64,000 nt of DNA from Volvox africanus (GCA_030268105.1 BSDZ01000026.1:500001-564000); one strand, 5' to 3'; shown: positions 11,825 to 21,764, counted from the stretch's first letter. The notes: generated from the sequence alone by a model not told the origin. Made by a program: numbers and translations.

Positions 11825-12485
11825 GGCAGGAGTTTTGAGGAGGAGGTTCTGTGGGAGGAAAGGGGGAGAGTGAGGGAGGTAGAGACAAGGAGAGGACGGT
11901 CTAGATCTTGAGGAGGGGAAGGGAGAGGGTGGAGGGTTTCGTGGCTAGAGGTTCCTGTGTCCAGGCTTCGGGTCCTTAGGGTTTTAGGGGGGTTCAGCGA
12001 GAGAGGTCTTTCCTTGTTGTGCAGTTCAGGTGTCTGCGGGGCCAGCTTTGGGTGGGGCCGGAAGGCTTTCTAGGGGGGCGCCAGTTCGGCTTGTCATCCC
12101 CCCCTCCGCCTCTTGTTGGGTTCTTCTGGCTTGGCTGTGGAAGGGTGTGCTTTCCTGCTGGTGCTTCTCCTCTGAGGGGAACTGTGTGTGTCTGCCAGGC
12201 TCCTGTCTAGTCAGTGTCGGGTTAGAGGAGAGGTTTCCCCGTCCTTTGAGCAGCTAGGTGTCCCCCGTTTTCTGTTGGGCCTTCCTGTGGTTTCTTGGTA
12301 GCCCTGAGTGCTCTGTGAGTGGCCAGGCGAGAGCCTATGAGGGCTCGCTGGCCCTAGTGAGAGGGGGAGCACGTGGCAGGACAGACAGACAAAGCCACGT
12401 GTTCCTCCCCTGCGCTGTGGCTCGGTCCGGTCAGGACCCCCGGTGCTCGTCTTTGAAGGGCGAGTCGCCCACAGTGTAACACCCA
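11825..12485 (+). other. LINE 3' UTR (copy A)
   Basis: A GC- and GT-rich untranslated stretch of about 661 bp, nearly identical in all copies (20169-20829, 27639-28299, 31717-32377, 56369-57029). It ends CACAGTGTAACACCCA. It contains TTAGGGTTTTAGGG and no open frame with a recognisable product. Confidence 0.75.
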
Positions 12486-12490
12486 ATTGA

Positions 12491-13220
12491 ATACATACAT
12501 ACATACATACATACATACATACATACATACATACATACATACATACATACATACATACATACATACATACATACATACATACATACATACATACATACAT
12601 ACATACATACATACATACATACATACATACATACATACATACATACATACATACATACATACATACATACATACATACATACATACATACATACATACAT
12701 ACATACATACATACATACATACATACATACATACATACATACATACATACATACATACATACATACATACATACATACATACATACATACATACATACAT
12801 ACATACATACATACATACATACATACATACATACATACATACATACATACATACATACATACATACATACATACATACATACATACATACATACATACAT
12901 ACATACATACATACATACATACATACATACATACATACATACATACATACATACATACATACATACATACATACATACATACATACATACATACATACAT
13001 ACATACATACATACATACATACATACATACATACATACATACATACATACATACATACATACATACATACATACATACATACATACATACATACATACAT
13101 ACATACATACATACATACATACATACATACATACATACATACATACATACATACATACATACATACATACATACATACATACATACATACATACATACAT
13201 ACATACATACATACATACAT
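12491..13220. repeat. (CATA)n tract between LINE copies A and B
   Basis: About 182 perfect tetranucleotide units, 730 bp, the longest such tract in the window. It is open in several frames (IHTY, MYVC), so it creates false reading frames. Confidence 0.95.
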
Positions 13221-13366
13221 AGACGTATGGTTAATACTAACGTATACATACATACATAGACGTATGGTTAATACTAACGTATACATACATACATAGACGT
13301 ATATATACATACATATATACATATATGTATACATACATACATAGACGTATGGTTAATACTAACGTA
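13221..13366 (+). repeat. 5' repeats of LINE copy B
   Basis: The motif CGTATGGTTAATACTAACG occurs three times (about 13224, 13261 and 13346), separated by ACATACATACATAGA spacers. The first two start 37 bp apart. GTTA...TAAC inside the motif is an inverted repeat. The last copy is the common 5' edge of all full elements. Confidence 0.7.
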
Positions 13367-13866
13367 TCACCGGCATGACAGTGTTACCGGTGGTCGTTCA
13401 AAATGACTTAGAACTGGCGCGCTAATGAGGCAGCAATCGTCTGTTCAAGTCTCACCTCGAGCATATAATTTTTTGGCTGAACTAGCGGCGACCGTCGCGC
13501 TCGCGGCGGCTTTCACTTCGGCGGCCTAACTCTGGTTTATAGCACGAACAGCCGCCTTTCTTCCTTGTGGATTGCCTTCTTTTACTCTATTTTCTACGGC
13601 AGAGTGAACGGCGATTATCGCGCCTGCTGCGACTTGGAGCATCCCGCTCATTCTTCCGACTCTTGGCCACCAACGGGAACAACCGCCACTCTTAGGGAAT
13701 ATCTTCTTCTGCTCTCCTTTAAACGGCGGAATTAGAGGCAACTCTTGCGCAGGCGGGGATTCGGAACCTCTCGCTATTCCCTCTTCGGGCCGTCATTGCA
13801 GACAGTCGCAAGTCGTTCTTCGGAAGATAAACTCCTTTGCTTCTCTATGCCATCTTAGCCTTCACC
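13346..13866 (+). other. LINE copy B 5' UTR
   Basis: It begins with the GTTAATACTAAC motif, then a CACCGG/CCGGTG inverted repeat (hairpin with a 13-nt loop). Next comes a stretch with a B-box-like GTTCAAGTCTC (near 13442) followed by T6 (13470-13475), then a G/C-rich CGGCGACCGTCGCGCTCG segment. No gene is seen in it. Confidence 0.5.
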
Positions 13867-15519
13867 ATGATCGATATCAACCGCGCGCGGACCACCGCGC
13901 GAACAACAAAATCCATTGGCCAGGAATCAGCTGCAGCCAACAGAGGCCCGTCCGCCCGGCCTCCGATGGCAAAACGCTTCGTTAACCTGGACCAAATTCA
14001 ACGGGAATTACCAGCAGGAACTCCCATCCTACTCGACCAAGAGACCTTGGCCATGGACATCCATTGGCCACCAGATTCTAACCCGGCAGACGTCCACGCC
14101 CAGCTTTTCGGGCCCCTCACGGATGCAGTCATTACCAAAGTGTACGAGGTTATGGTGGCCAACATGCCAGGCCTACCATGCAGCCTGCCAAAGATTGGCA
14201 GGCATCACCAGTACAAGCACCCCAATGGCAACGTGGTGCAAGAAATTACCATTCTTCTCCCGAAGGGTGGCAGGGCATGGCTCCTATCATCACCCGCAGT
14301 CGCCAGGGGACACCTGAGACTGGGGCAAGTCCACCTTCTCCCGAACAACCCACCCATCACCGTGGAGGTCCACATCAAAAACCTCCACAAGATGCAGCCA
14401 GCACTCTGGGAGATATCAGGGGTGCCTTCAAGCCTATCCCCGCAAGCTATCCCAAGCTTCCTAGCGCAAGCTTATTCATCAGAACGATCCTCCAGACCCA
14501 TGGATGAGTTCCAAGACCTCAAACCCACGCGCATGGCTGACACATGGCGGGTTAAAATGGCACCGGGATCCCCCAGCCTCCCACCCCAGAGCCTGTTCAG
14601 CTTTGGACGACCGGGGGGCTTTTTGAACCAGGGCATGCTGGTGGCTACTAAGCTCCGGTCAGTAGTAGAGGAGGCCCCGTTTCGTATGCCCTGCAAACCC
14701 CCTCCACGAACGGAGCTCAATCGCCAGCGAGACCTCAAACGTCAACGCCTGCCAACCCACCAGCCAAATCCCCCAGCCCAGCCCACAGCCCGACTGAGAG
14801 GTCTGGACCCCTCGTCCAGCATGGCCAACACTGTGCCATCCTTTGCGGATGTTCTCAGGCAGCACCCACAGGGGCCCCCAAGGCAACCCACACCCAGCTC
14901 TCTGATGCCACTCCCACCTGGGGCGCCCCAACCCATGGCCCCACCACCCAGGCTGCCGCCCCAAGCTATCATCGAAGCAGCCGCAACAGCAGCAATGGCC
15001 AGGGAAGCAGCAGCCAAAGCCGCTACAGCAGCATGCAAACCCAGAACCCCGACTAATACCACTGATGTAGTCACAGAATGTGCAGCCCAACCACCACCTC
15101 CCCAACCAGCATCAAAGCCAGACAACCAGGGGGTGGTGAACGAGGTCAACGTACCAGCTGGACGCTCACTCTCCAGGGCCAGGGCACAAGAGCATACCTC
15201 AAACAGCCACGCCCTCACCAGAACCCAACAAAACAAAATTCGCAAGCAGCGACTGACCCACCTGCCAGAGGAGGTACGAGCCCAGCGGCACATGGCCCAA
15301 ACAGAGAGGGCAAGGCAAGCCCGGAAGGCCAAACTAGCCTTGCAACGGAAGGAGAGGGAGTCAACGGTATCAGGTGGTATAACCAAGGAGGCACTCCGAC
15401 CACGGCGGACACCCACTCGGCGTCCCCGGCAAACCAAAAACAACCCCAACCCATCCCAGGACATGGACTGCGATGGGAAGGAGTATGACCCCCCCAACCG
15501 GGAAACCCAAGCCGAATAA
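13867..15519 (+). CDS. LINE ORF1 protein (copy B)
   Basis: A 550-residue protein. The first ATG (13867) is used; the frame extends ten codons upstream without an ATG. The N-terminal ~220 residues look globular. From about residue 270 on it becomes Pro/Gln/Ala-rich, with an Ala-rich segment near 385. The C-terminal ~110 residues are strongly basic (many RQARKAK-type clusters). I see no CCHC knuckles and no clear coiled coil. By position it should be the RNA-binding, particle-forming partner of ORF2; no domain was recognised, so this rests on context. It ends in TAA whose last A is the first base of the ORF2 start codon. Confidence 0.75.
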   Translation: MIDINRARTTARTTKSIGQESAAANRGPSARPPMAKRFVNLDQIQRELPAGTPILLDQETLAMDIHWPPDSNPADVHAQLFGPLTDAVITKVYEVMVANMPGLPCSLPKIGRHHQYKHPNGNVVQEITILLPKGGRAWLLSSPAVARGHLRLGQVHLLPNNPPITVEVHIKNLHKMQPALWEISGVPSSLSPQAIPSFLAQAYSSERSSRPMDEFQDLKPTRMADTWRVKMAPGSPSLPPQSLFSFGRPGGFLNQGMLVATKLRSVVEEAPFRMPCKPPPRTELNRQRDLKRQRLPTHQPNPPAQPTARLRGLDPSSSMANTVPSFADVLRQHPQGPPRQPTPSSLMPLPPGAPQPMAPPPRLPPQAIIEAAATAAMAREAAAKAATAACKPRTPTNTTDVVTECAAQPPPPQPASKPDNQGVVNEVNVPAGRSLSRARAQEHTSNSHALTRTQQNKIRKQRLTHLPEEVRAQRHMAQTERARQARKAKLALQRKERESTVSGGITKEALRPRRTPTRRPRQTKNNPNPSQDMDCDGKEYDPPNRETQAE

Positions 15520-18500
15520 TGTCCAGAGGCAACAAGAGAAGTCAGCGGCAGGGAGCTATCTCAGGGCATCCACTGCGCATAGCCACGCACAATATGCGAG
15601 GGCTTCTGGCCTCTCATGGCAGTCGACTTCAGGCAGCGGTACGTCAATGGGCTGAGCAGCGGCTGGATGTTGTATGTCTGCAGGAAACCCACCACACTAC
15701 CCTCCAGCACCAATGCCTGTTTGAACGGGATCTTCGTTATGCCACCAAACAGATCCACACACAAAACTGGAAGATAGCAGCCTACTCTTGGTCTAACTCG
15801 ACGCACACAGCAGGAGTGCTCATCCTCATCAGACAGGGGCTAGCTTCAGCTCTGGCACCTAAACTGGCAACACCCCAGCATACATGTACGAGAGGCCGTT
15901 TCACCGACTGTATCCTCCACTGGGGGGGACACCGCCTGCACATCTGCAATATCTACCTCCCACCTGGCACTACCTCGATGGCTGCGGAAACCCGGCGACA
16001 ACTCTTCGAGAACGCCCTGGCTGCCACCACAACGCAAGCCATGGAGGACAATAGGGACACCACCCTTATCTGGGCAGGAGACTTCAACTTTGTGGAAAAC
16101 CCAGAGTGGGACTCGTCCGCAGGAAGAGATGGGCGTCAAGCAGATAGGCCTATCACTGAGATGCGGCAGCGGGCAGGCCCACAGATGGTAGATACCCACC
16201 GATACCTCCACCCAAGGCGCCGTGACTTCACTCACCTGTACCATGCACCCACCCCAGGCGGTTCACGCCTAGATCGCATCTACATCAATGAAGCCAAGCT
16301 GCCGTACCTATGCCATACAGCCATCTCCTTCCACACAGCCTCAGACCACCGTCTTGCCACACTTCATCTCCTACCTTGCAAAAATGAGGCCAAGGGCCCA
16401 GGCATCAAGCGTATACGCATGGCCTTCACTGACCATGAGGATTTGGCTACAAGCATGGCGGAGTGGATCCGGAACCAATGCCAAGAGGCACCCTCAGTCG
16501 AAGAGAATCCGGGCAACCTTATTGCTTGGTGGCCTGGTTTTAAACGCCGACTAACCTTCCTAGCACACCAACTCAACAAGGTAGCGCAACAGCGCAGACA
16601 GCAGCCAGGTGCTCATACCCAGGAGGCCTACCTTGGGGTCCAACAGGCCCAACAAGCCCTCGATACTATGCCGCACTCACCACACCTACTACAGCAGCTC
16701 ATAGATGCCCAAGCAAGACTGGCTAGGGTGCATATTGAGGACAACGCCAGGGTGGCAAAAAAGACCCGGGTCCACTGGTTACACGCAGGAGAGCGTCCTG
16801 GCCCAGCTCTGACAACCTTCCTGCAAACCCAAATCCAGGACCAGCAAACAGCCCCAGTGGCACTCCAGGCACACTCAGGCCGACTGGTCACTAATCCAGC
16901 ACAGCTACCACAGGTCGTAGCGGACTTTTGGGCAGGGGTATGCAGAGCCCCAGACTTCACCACTCCTGAAGATCGCCAGTCAGTGCTAACCCAGTTAGCA
17001 GCAGCCAACATCCGACTCCCTGAGGAAGCTGACGAAGTGGCTGGGTCCCCGACCATTGCTGTGACTGAGCTGGGTTTCGCACTGAAGAAGAGCCAGCCAG
17101 GCAAAGCACCCGGATGGGATGGCATCCCAACGGATCTGTACCGCAAGTTCTGGCCAGAGATTGGCCATACCATGGCAGCCCTCTTCACGGCTATCGGCAA
17201 AACAGGGCAGGTGCCAACAGGCTTTCTGGATGGTATCATTAAGGTGCTTTACAAGAAGGGAGACCCCAAACAGCCGGGTAACTACCGCCCTATCACACTG
17301 CTTTGCTCGGACTACCGCTTGCTGGCCAAGGTGCTGGCAAATCGCCTAGGGCCAGCCCTGGGACGAATCATTAGCCCTGAGCAGTCAGCTTTTCTGCCCA
17401 AGAGGCTCATTGGGGCCAGTGTTCTCTTTCTACGCCATCTGCCTCATCTCTTACGGAAATTGAACCGCCAAGGTCTGCTGGCCTTCCTGGACTTCGCAAA
17501 AGCTTATGACACAGTGGACCGCAACTTCCTGATGGGGGCGATGGAGGCGATGGGAGCAGGCCCACAGCTTTGCAGTTGGACCCGGATATTGCTTAGCAAC
17601 ACGCGGGCAAGAGCCATGGTGAACGGTTTCAAATCCAGGCTTGTTAAAATGGAAGCAGGGGTAAGACAGGGTTGCCCTCTAGCACCCCTGCTGTATCTCT
17701 TTGTTGCCCAGGCCTTGTTCAGCTGGCTAAAGAGCCAAGAGATAGGCCTCCGCCTATTGCCTTCAGATGAAGACAGGGTCACAGCCTGTCAGTTTGCTGA
17801 TGATGCAGAAGTGGCCCTTGAAGGAGAGGAATCCGTGCCAGCCTTCCTTGAAGCCATGGATACTTTTGCCCGGGCATCAGGTCAACGCCTGAACCTGGAT
17901 AAGATGGAAATCCTACCCATAGGGGCTGTGGACGACCACCATCAGGGAAGCACAATAAATGGCCTGAAGGTGGTCACCACTGCGACAGCCCTTAACTTGC
18001 CAATGGACAACCAACTGCAGCCGCCCCAACCAGACTGGCCGGAGATGCTAGCCCTGGCCTACACGAGGATGCAACGCCTAGCCCACTATCCGCTCTCTGC
18101 CTTTGGTCGGGCTGCAGCAGTCTCCAACTATTGCCTGCAAACAGTCACTTGGCATATGGAGCATGGTGGACCACCTCCAGATACCACTCTGACCTACATT
18201 GAACGCTTAGCTGCTCGCCTTGTAGATCGGAAACAGGGCCCAGAAGACCAGGGCCAGCGCTTCACTGGAGTACCTAGCAGACTCTTGGTGGGACACCCAT
18301 CAACTGGTGGTTTTGGCCTACTGCCCCTCAGGCAACACATTCGGGCAAGACAAGCCATGTGGGCAGTGCGATTCATCCGAGGGGCCCTGATGGCCAGGAG
18401 AGAGAGAGAGAGGGTAATGCTTCTGGACACGGCGATGAATACGGTTGCTGAAGAAGAGGAAGAGCCAGTTACTAGTGGTAATGTTCGAAGCCTCCACCCC

Positions 18501-20168
18501 TGGATCCGGACCCTGGCCACCTACCTGGAGATCACCCATCCGGCCTTTAAACCTTGGGCCCTTACCACTGCCCAGGCAACTGGGCCCTGGCTGGGTGGAG
18601 AGACCTTGCCTGAGGAGATCAGCCGAATTGTAGGGGCTTTAGGGCACCTCCCACCACTAGAAGATGTCAGCAACCCACCTTTAGCCCCTGGAGACTGGTG
18701 CTGGGCGGCTGCTCTCTGGGGAAATCCTTTGCTGCCCAACAATTCGGACAATGGGGGAAGCATCAATGGTAACAACCACCGCCCAGGCCTGGAAACCCGT
18801 CACCCACTGATGGCTTCATGCAGAAAACTGCTCACAGTTGGGGACCTGGTAAGGGTGTACGACATGCTGGAGCATGACCAAATACCCCTCCCTCAGTACA
18901 TGACCTGGCTAGACTGGACCCAACAGTTTCTAGACCCCTCAGCTAGCCCCACCCAACTGCGAGACAAGGAGTCTACCCGTATGGCTCTCTCGGCTCTATG
19001 CAACGATATCAGCCCGGCATGGATAGCAGCAGCACGGAAGGTAGTCAACCGCTTACAACCCCAACAGCCGGACAGGGTGGAGGACAGAATGCAGCAGCAG
19101 ATGCCAGCACCACCAGACTGCACCACAGTCATGGCCATGATCGTCAGGCGTTTGGGCTGGAGATTGCCAGGGGACTCGGGTATAGTGCCTCTCTACAACC
19201 TCACGGTAAGCCAAGCTACTCAGCTGCAAGGGGTTTCAACAGCGGAGGAGCGATTGGAGCTCTTGTCAGCTTTTGTGCAGGAGGCGCAAGGGATGCCAAC
19301 AGACGGTCCAGCTCCTCCCTGTCCTGTCACTAACCTCCAGCGCTTTCAGGCAACCCTAGACAGGCTGTGGACAGCAGTTCGGTGGGAAAATAAAAACAAA
19401 GAGACGCTGTGGCGTTTGGTGGTCGATGGGATACCCATACCTGGCAACACACATCTTTCCAGGGTGCCCATCAAACCATGTGGGTGTGGCAGCTATGGAG
19501 CTGATACTGATCAACCTTGCTCCCCACGCCTGCACCACTTCTGGGAGTGCCCTATAGCCAAGGCGGTGCGAGAACAGATTGACAGACATCTGCCATTGCC
19601 GACATCAGCCACCATTGAAGGGGGCTTGACCAGGCAACAGCTATGGCTTGTCCAAGCACCTCCCGGTTGCGAGCAGGCCCCATGGGACGTGATAGCTTTG
19701 GCAGCCTTATCTTCTATGGAATATGGCAGGCACTGTCTCCGGGCGGCAACAAGAGAACACAGGCCACAGTGGCCTTCTACCCACAGACGGCGGCAGCAAC
19801 AACAGACCCACACAGCAGAGCAGGGACCCCGTCAACGGGCTATTACTGACTTCTTCAACCGTTCAGGGGGGTTCCCTCAAGAGGAAGAGGAAGATGCCAA
19901 CACCCATCCAATCATCTCTACGACACAGCCAGCAATGGACACTCCAACACAAACAGCAACCTCACCCCTGGACCGTGCACAGGCCCGTACAGTTGCCGAC
20001 TTTTGGGCACGCTTGCATTCTTTTGCAGCGTTGGGAATACCTCACTATGGCTGGGATCAAGTGGGACCACAACATCCCATCCTAGCCATAGTTGGCACGC
20101 AAATGCGGTGTGCAGATCCGGTTGACATCACCAACCATGGAGCAGCAAGAACAGAGCAGGGGCTTTAG
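15519..20168 (+). CDS. LINE ORF2 protein: APE endonuclease and reverse transcriptase (copy B)
   Basis: A 1549-residue protein that nicks the target DNA and copies the LINE RNA there. The APE-type endonuclease spans ~19-285, with N25 (ATHN), E56 (LQET), GDFN (187-190) and SDHR (275-278). Reverse transcriptase covers about 500-830: NYRPITLL, first catalytic Asp D658 in FLDFAKAYD, RQGCPLAPLL, and FADD at 759-762. A long C-terminal region follows, with Cys/His cluster C1321, C1323, C1334, H1339/H1340 and C1344. QRAITDFF (1439-1446) is a textbook PCNA-binding box. No RNase H motif is seen. The start overlaps the ORF1 stop (TAATG), pointing to translation by termination and restart. All key residues are present, so this copy could be active. 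Confidence 0.9.
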   Translation: MSRGNKRSQRQGAISGHPLRIATHNMRGLLASHGSRLQAAVRQWAEQRLDVVCLQETHHTTLQHQCLFERDLRYATKQIHTQNWKIAAYSWSNSTHTAGVLILIRQGLASALAPKLATPQHTCTRGRFTDCILHWGGHRLHICNIYLPPGTTSMAAETRRQLFENALAATTTQAMEDNRDTTLIWAGDFNFVENPEWDSSAGRDGRQADRPITEMRQRAGPQMVDTHRYLHPRRRDFTHLYHAPTPGGSRLDRIYINEAKLPYLCHTAISFHTASDHRLATLHLLPCKNEAKGPGIKRIRMAFTDHEDLATSMAEWIRNQCQEAPSVEENPGNLIAWWPGFKRRLTFLAHQLNKVAQQRRQQPGAHTQEAYLGVQQAQQALDTMPHSPHLLQQLIDAQARLARVHIEDNARVAKKTRVHWLHAGERPGPALTTFLQTQIQDQQTAPVALQAHSGRLVTNPAQLPQVVADFWAGVCRAPDFTTPEDRQSVLTQLAAANIRLPEEADEVAGSPTIAVTELGFALKKSQPGKAPGWDGIPTDLYRKFWPEIGHTMAALFTAIGKTGQVPTGFLDGIIKVLYKKGDPKQPGNYRPITLLCSDYRLLAKVLANRLGPALGRIISPEQSAFLPKRLIGASVLFLRHLPHLLRKLNRQGLLAFLDFAKAYDTVDRNFLMGAMEAMGAGPQLCSWTRILLSNTRARAMVNGFKSRLVKMEAGVRQGCPLAPLLYLFVAQALFSWLKSQEIGLRLLPSDEDRVTACQFADDAEVALEGEESVPAFLEAMDTFARASGQRLNLDKMEILPIGAVDDHHQGSTINGLKVVTTATALNLPMDNQLQPPQPDWPEMLALAYTRMQRLAHYPLSAFGRAAAVSNYCLQTVTWHMEHGGPPPDTTLTYIERLAARLVDRKQGPEDQGQRFTGVPSRLLVGHPSTGGFGLLPLRQHIRARQAMWAVRFIRGALMARRERERVMLLDTAMNTVAEEEEEPVTSGNVRSLHPWIRTLATYLEITHPAFKPWALTTAQATGPWLGGETLPEEISRIVGALGHLPPLEDVSNPPLAPGDWCWAAALWGNPLLPNNSDNGGSINGNNHRPGLETRHPLMASCRKLLTVGDLVRVYDMLEHDQIPLPQYMTWLDWTQQFLDPSASPTQLRDKESTRMALSALCNDISPAWIAAARKVVNRLQPQQPDRVEDRMQQQMPAPPDCTTVMAMIVRRLGWRLPGDSGIVPLYNLTVSQATQLQGVSTAEERLELLSAFVQEAQGMPTDGPAPPCPVTNLQRFQATLDRLWTAVRWENKNKETLWRLVVDGIPIPGNTHLSRVPIKPCGCGSYGADTDQPCSPRLHHFWECPIAKAVREQIDRHLPLPTSATIEGGLTRQQLWLVQAPPGCEQAPWDVIALAALSSMEYGRHCLRAATREHRPQWPSTHRRRQQQQTHTAEQGPRQRAITDFFNRSGGFPQEEEEDANTHPIISTTQPAMDTPTQTATSPLDRAQARTVADFWARLHSFAALGIPHYGWDQVGPQHPILAIVGTQMRCADPVDITNHGAARTEQGL

Positions 20169-20848
20169 GGCAGGAGTTTTGAGGAGGAGGTTCTGTGGGA
20201 GGAAAGGGGGAGAGTGAGGGAGGTAGAGACAAGGAGAGGACGGTCTAGATCTTGAGGAGGGGAAGGGAGAGGGTGGAGGGTTTCGTGGCTAGAGGTTCCT
20301 GTGTCCAGGCTTCGGGTCCTTAGGGTTTTAGGGGGGTTCAGCGAGAGAGGTCTTTCCTTGTTGTGCAGTTCAGGTGTCTGCGGGGCCAGCTTTGGGTGGG
20401 GCCGGAAGGCTTTCTAGGGGGGCGCCAGTTCGGCTTGTCATCCCCCCCTCCGCCTCTTGTTGGGTTCTTCTGGCTTGGCTGTGGAAGGGTGTGCTTTCCT
20501 GCTGGTGCTTCTCCTCTGAGGGGAACTGTGTGTGTCTGCCAGGCTCCTGTCTAGTCAGTGTCGGGTTAGAGGAGAGGTTTCCCCGTCCTTTGAGCAGCTA
20601 GGTGTCCCCCGTTTTCTGTTGGGCCTTCCTGTGGTTTCTTGGTAGCCCTGAGTGCTCTGTGAGTGGCCAGGCGAGAGCCTATGAGGGCTCGCTGGCCCTA
20701 GTGAGAGGGGGAGCACGTGGCAGGACAGACAGACAAAGCCACGTGTTCCTCCCCTGCGCTGTGGCTCGGTCCGGTCAGGACCCCCGGTGCTCGTCTTTGA
20801 AGGGCGAGTCGCCCACAGTGTAACACCCAAATATCTATAACACCCAAA

Positions 20849-21246
20849 TACATACATACATACATACATACATACATACATACATACATACATACATACA
20901 TACATACATACATACATACATACATACATACATACATACATACATACATACATACATACATACATACATACATACATACATACATACATACATACATACA
21001 TACATACATACATACATACATACATACATACATACATACATACATACATACATACATACATACATACATACATACATACATACATACATACATACATACA
21101 TACATACATACATACATACATACATACATACATACATACATACATACATACATACATACATACATACATACATACATACATACATACATACATACATACA
21201 TACATACATACATACATACATACATACATACATACATACATACATA
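20849..21246. repeat. (CATA)n tract between LINE copies B and C
   Basis: About 398 bp of tetranucleotide units. They are preceded by AATATCTATAACACCCA (20830-20846), a second copy of the LINE terminal TAACACCCA. Confidence 0.95.
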
Positions 21247-21764
21247 CGTATGGTTAATACTAACGTATCACCGGCATGACAGTGTCACCGGTGGTCGTGC
21301 AAAATGACTTAGAACTGGCGCGCTAATGAGGCAACCGTATGTTCAAGTCTCACCTAGAGCATATAATTTTTTGGCTGAACTAGCGGCGACCGTCGCGCTC
21401 GCGGCGGCTTTCACTTCGGCGGCCTAACTCTGGTTTATAGCACGAACAGCCGCCTTTCTTCCTTGTGGATTGCCTTCTTTTACTCTATTTTCTACGGCAG
21501 AGTGAACGGCGATTATCGCGCCTGCTGCGACTTGGAGCATCCCGCTCATTCTTCCGACTCTTGGCCACCAACGGGAACAACTGCCACTCTTAGGGAATAT
21601 CTTCTTCTGCTCTCCTTTAAACGGCGGAATTAGAGGCAACTCTTGCGCAGGCGGGGATTCGGAACCTCTCGCTATTCCCTCTTCGGGCCGTCATTGCAGA
21701 CAGTCGCAAGTCGTTCTTCGGAAGATAAACTCCTTTGCTTCTCTATGCCATCTTAGCCTTCACC

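Larger units (their letters stand above)
10166..12485 (+). mobile_element. LINE copy A, 5'-truncated
   Basis: The body begins at the ORF2 position equal to 18511 of copy B and runs through the complete 3' UTR to ACACCCA. Everything upstream, including ORF1, APE and RT, is absent. A (CATA)n tract takes its place directly after the target duplication. Confidence 0.85.
13346..20829 (+). mobile_element. LINE copy B, full length (L1-like non-LTR retrotransposon)
   Basis: The order is a 5' UTR of about 520 bp, ORF1 (13867-15519), ORF2 (15519-20168), and a 661-bp 3' UTR ending GTGTAACACCCA. There are no terminal repeats and no poly(A) tail. APE, RT and the Cys/His cluster in ORF2, and the absence of RNase H or restriction-like endonuclease motifs, place it with L1-like LINEs. 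The clustering of copies recalls Zepp elements of green algae; that kinship is an inference. Confidence 0.85.

Noticed and set aside
12211..13334. MYVC and IHTY repeat proteins in the (CATA)n tracts
   Set aside because: A tetranucleotide repeat without stop codons gives these in several frames; no signal of coding.
13380..13476. A functional tRNA gene in the LINE 5' UTR
   Set aside because: Only the B-box-like loop and T-run are convincing; the T-stem does not pair and no anticodon arm can be drawn.
13837..13866. Upstream start for LINE ORF1
   Set aside because: The frame is open ten codons further but has no ATG there; the first ATG is 13867.
14742..15497. Antisense frames of 100-250 residues within LINE ORF1 and ORF2
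   Set aside because: Shadows of GC-rich coding DNA; low-complexity, no domains, and the sense frame has clear LINE features.
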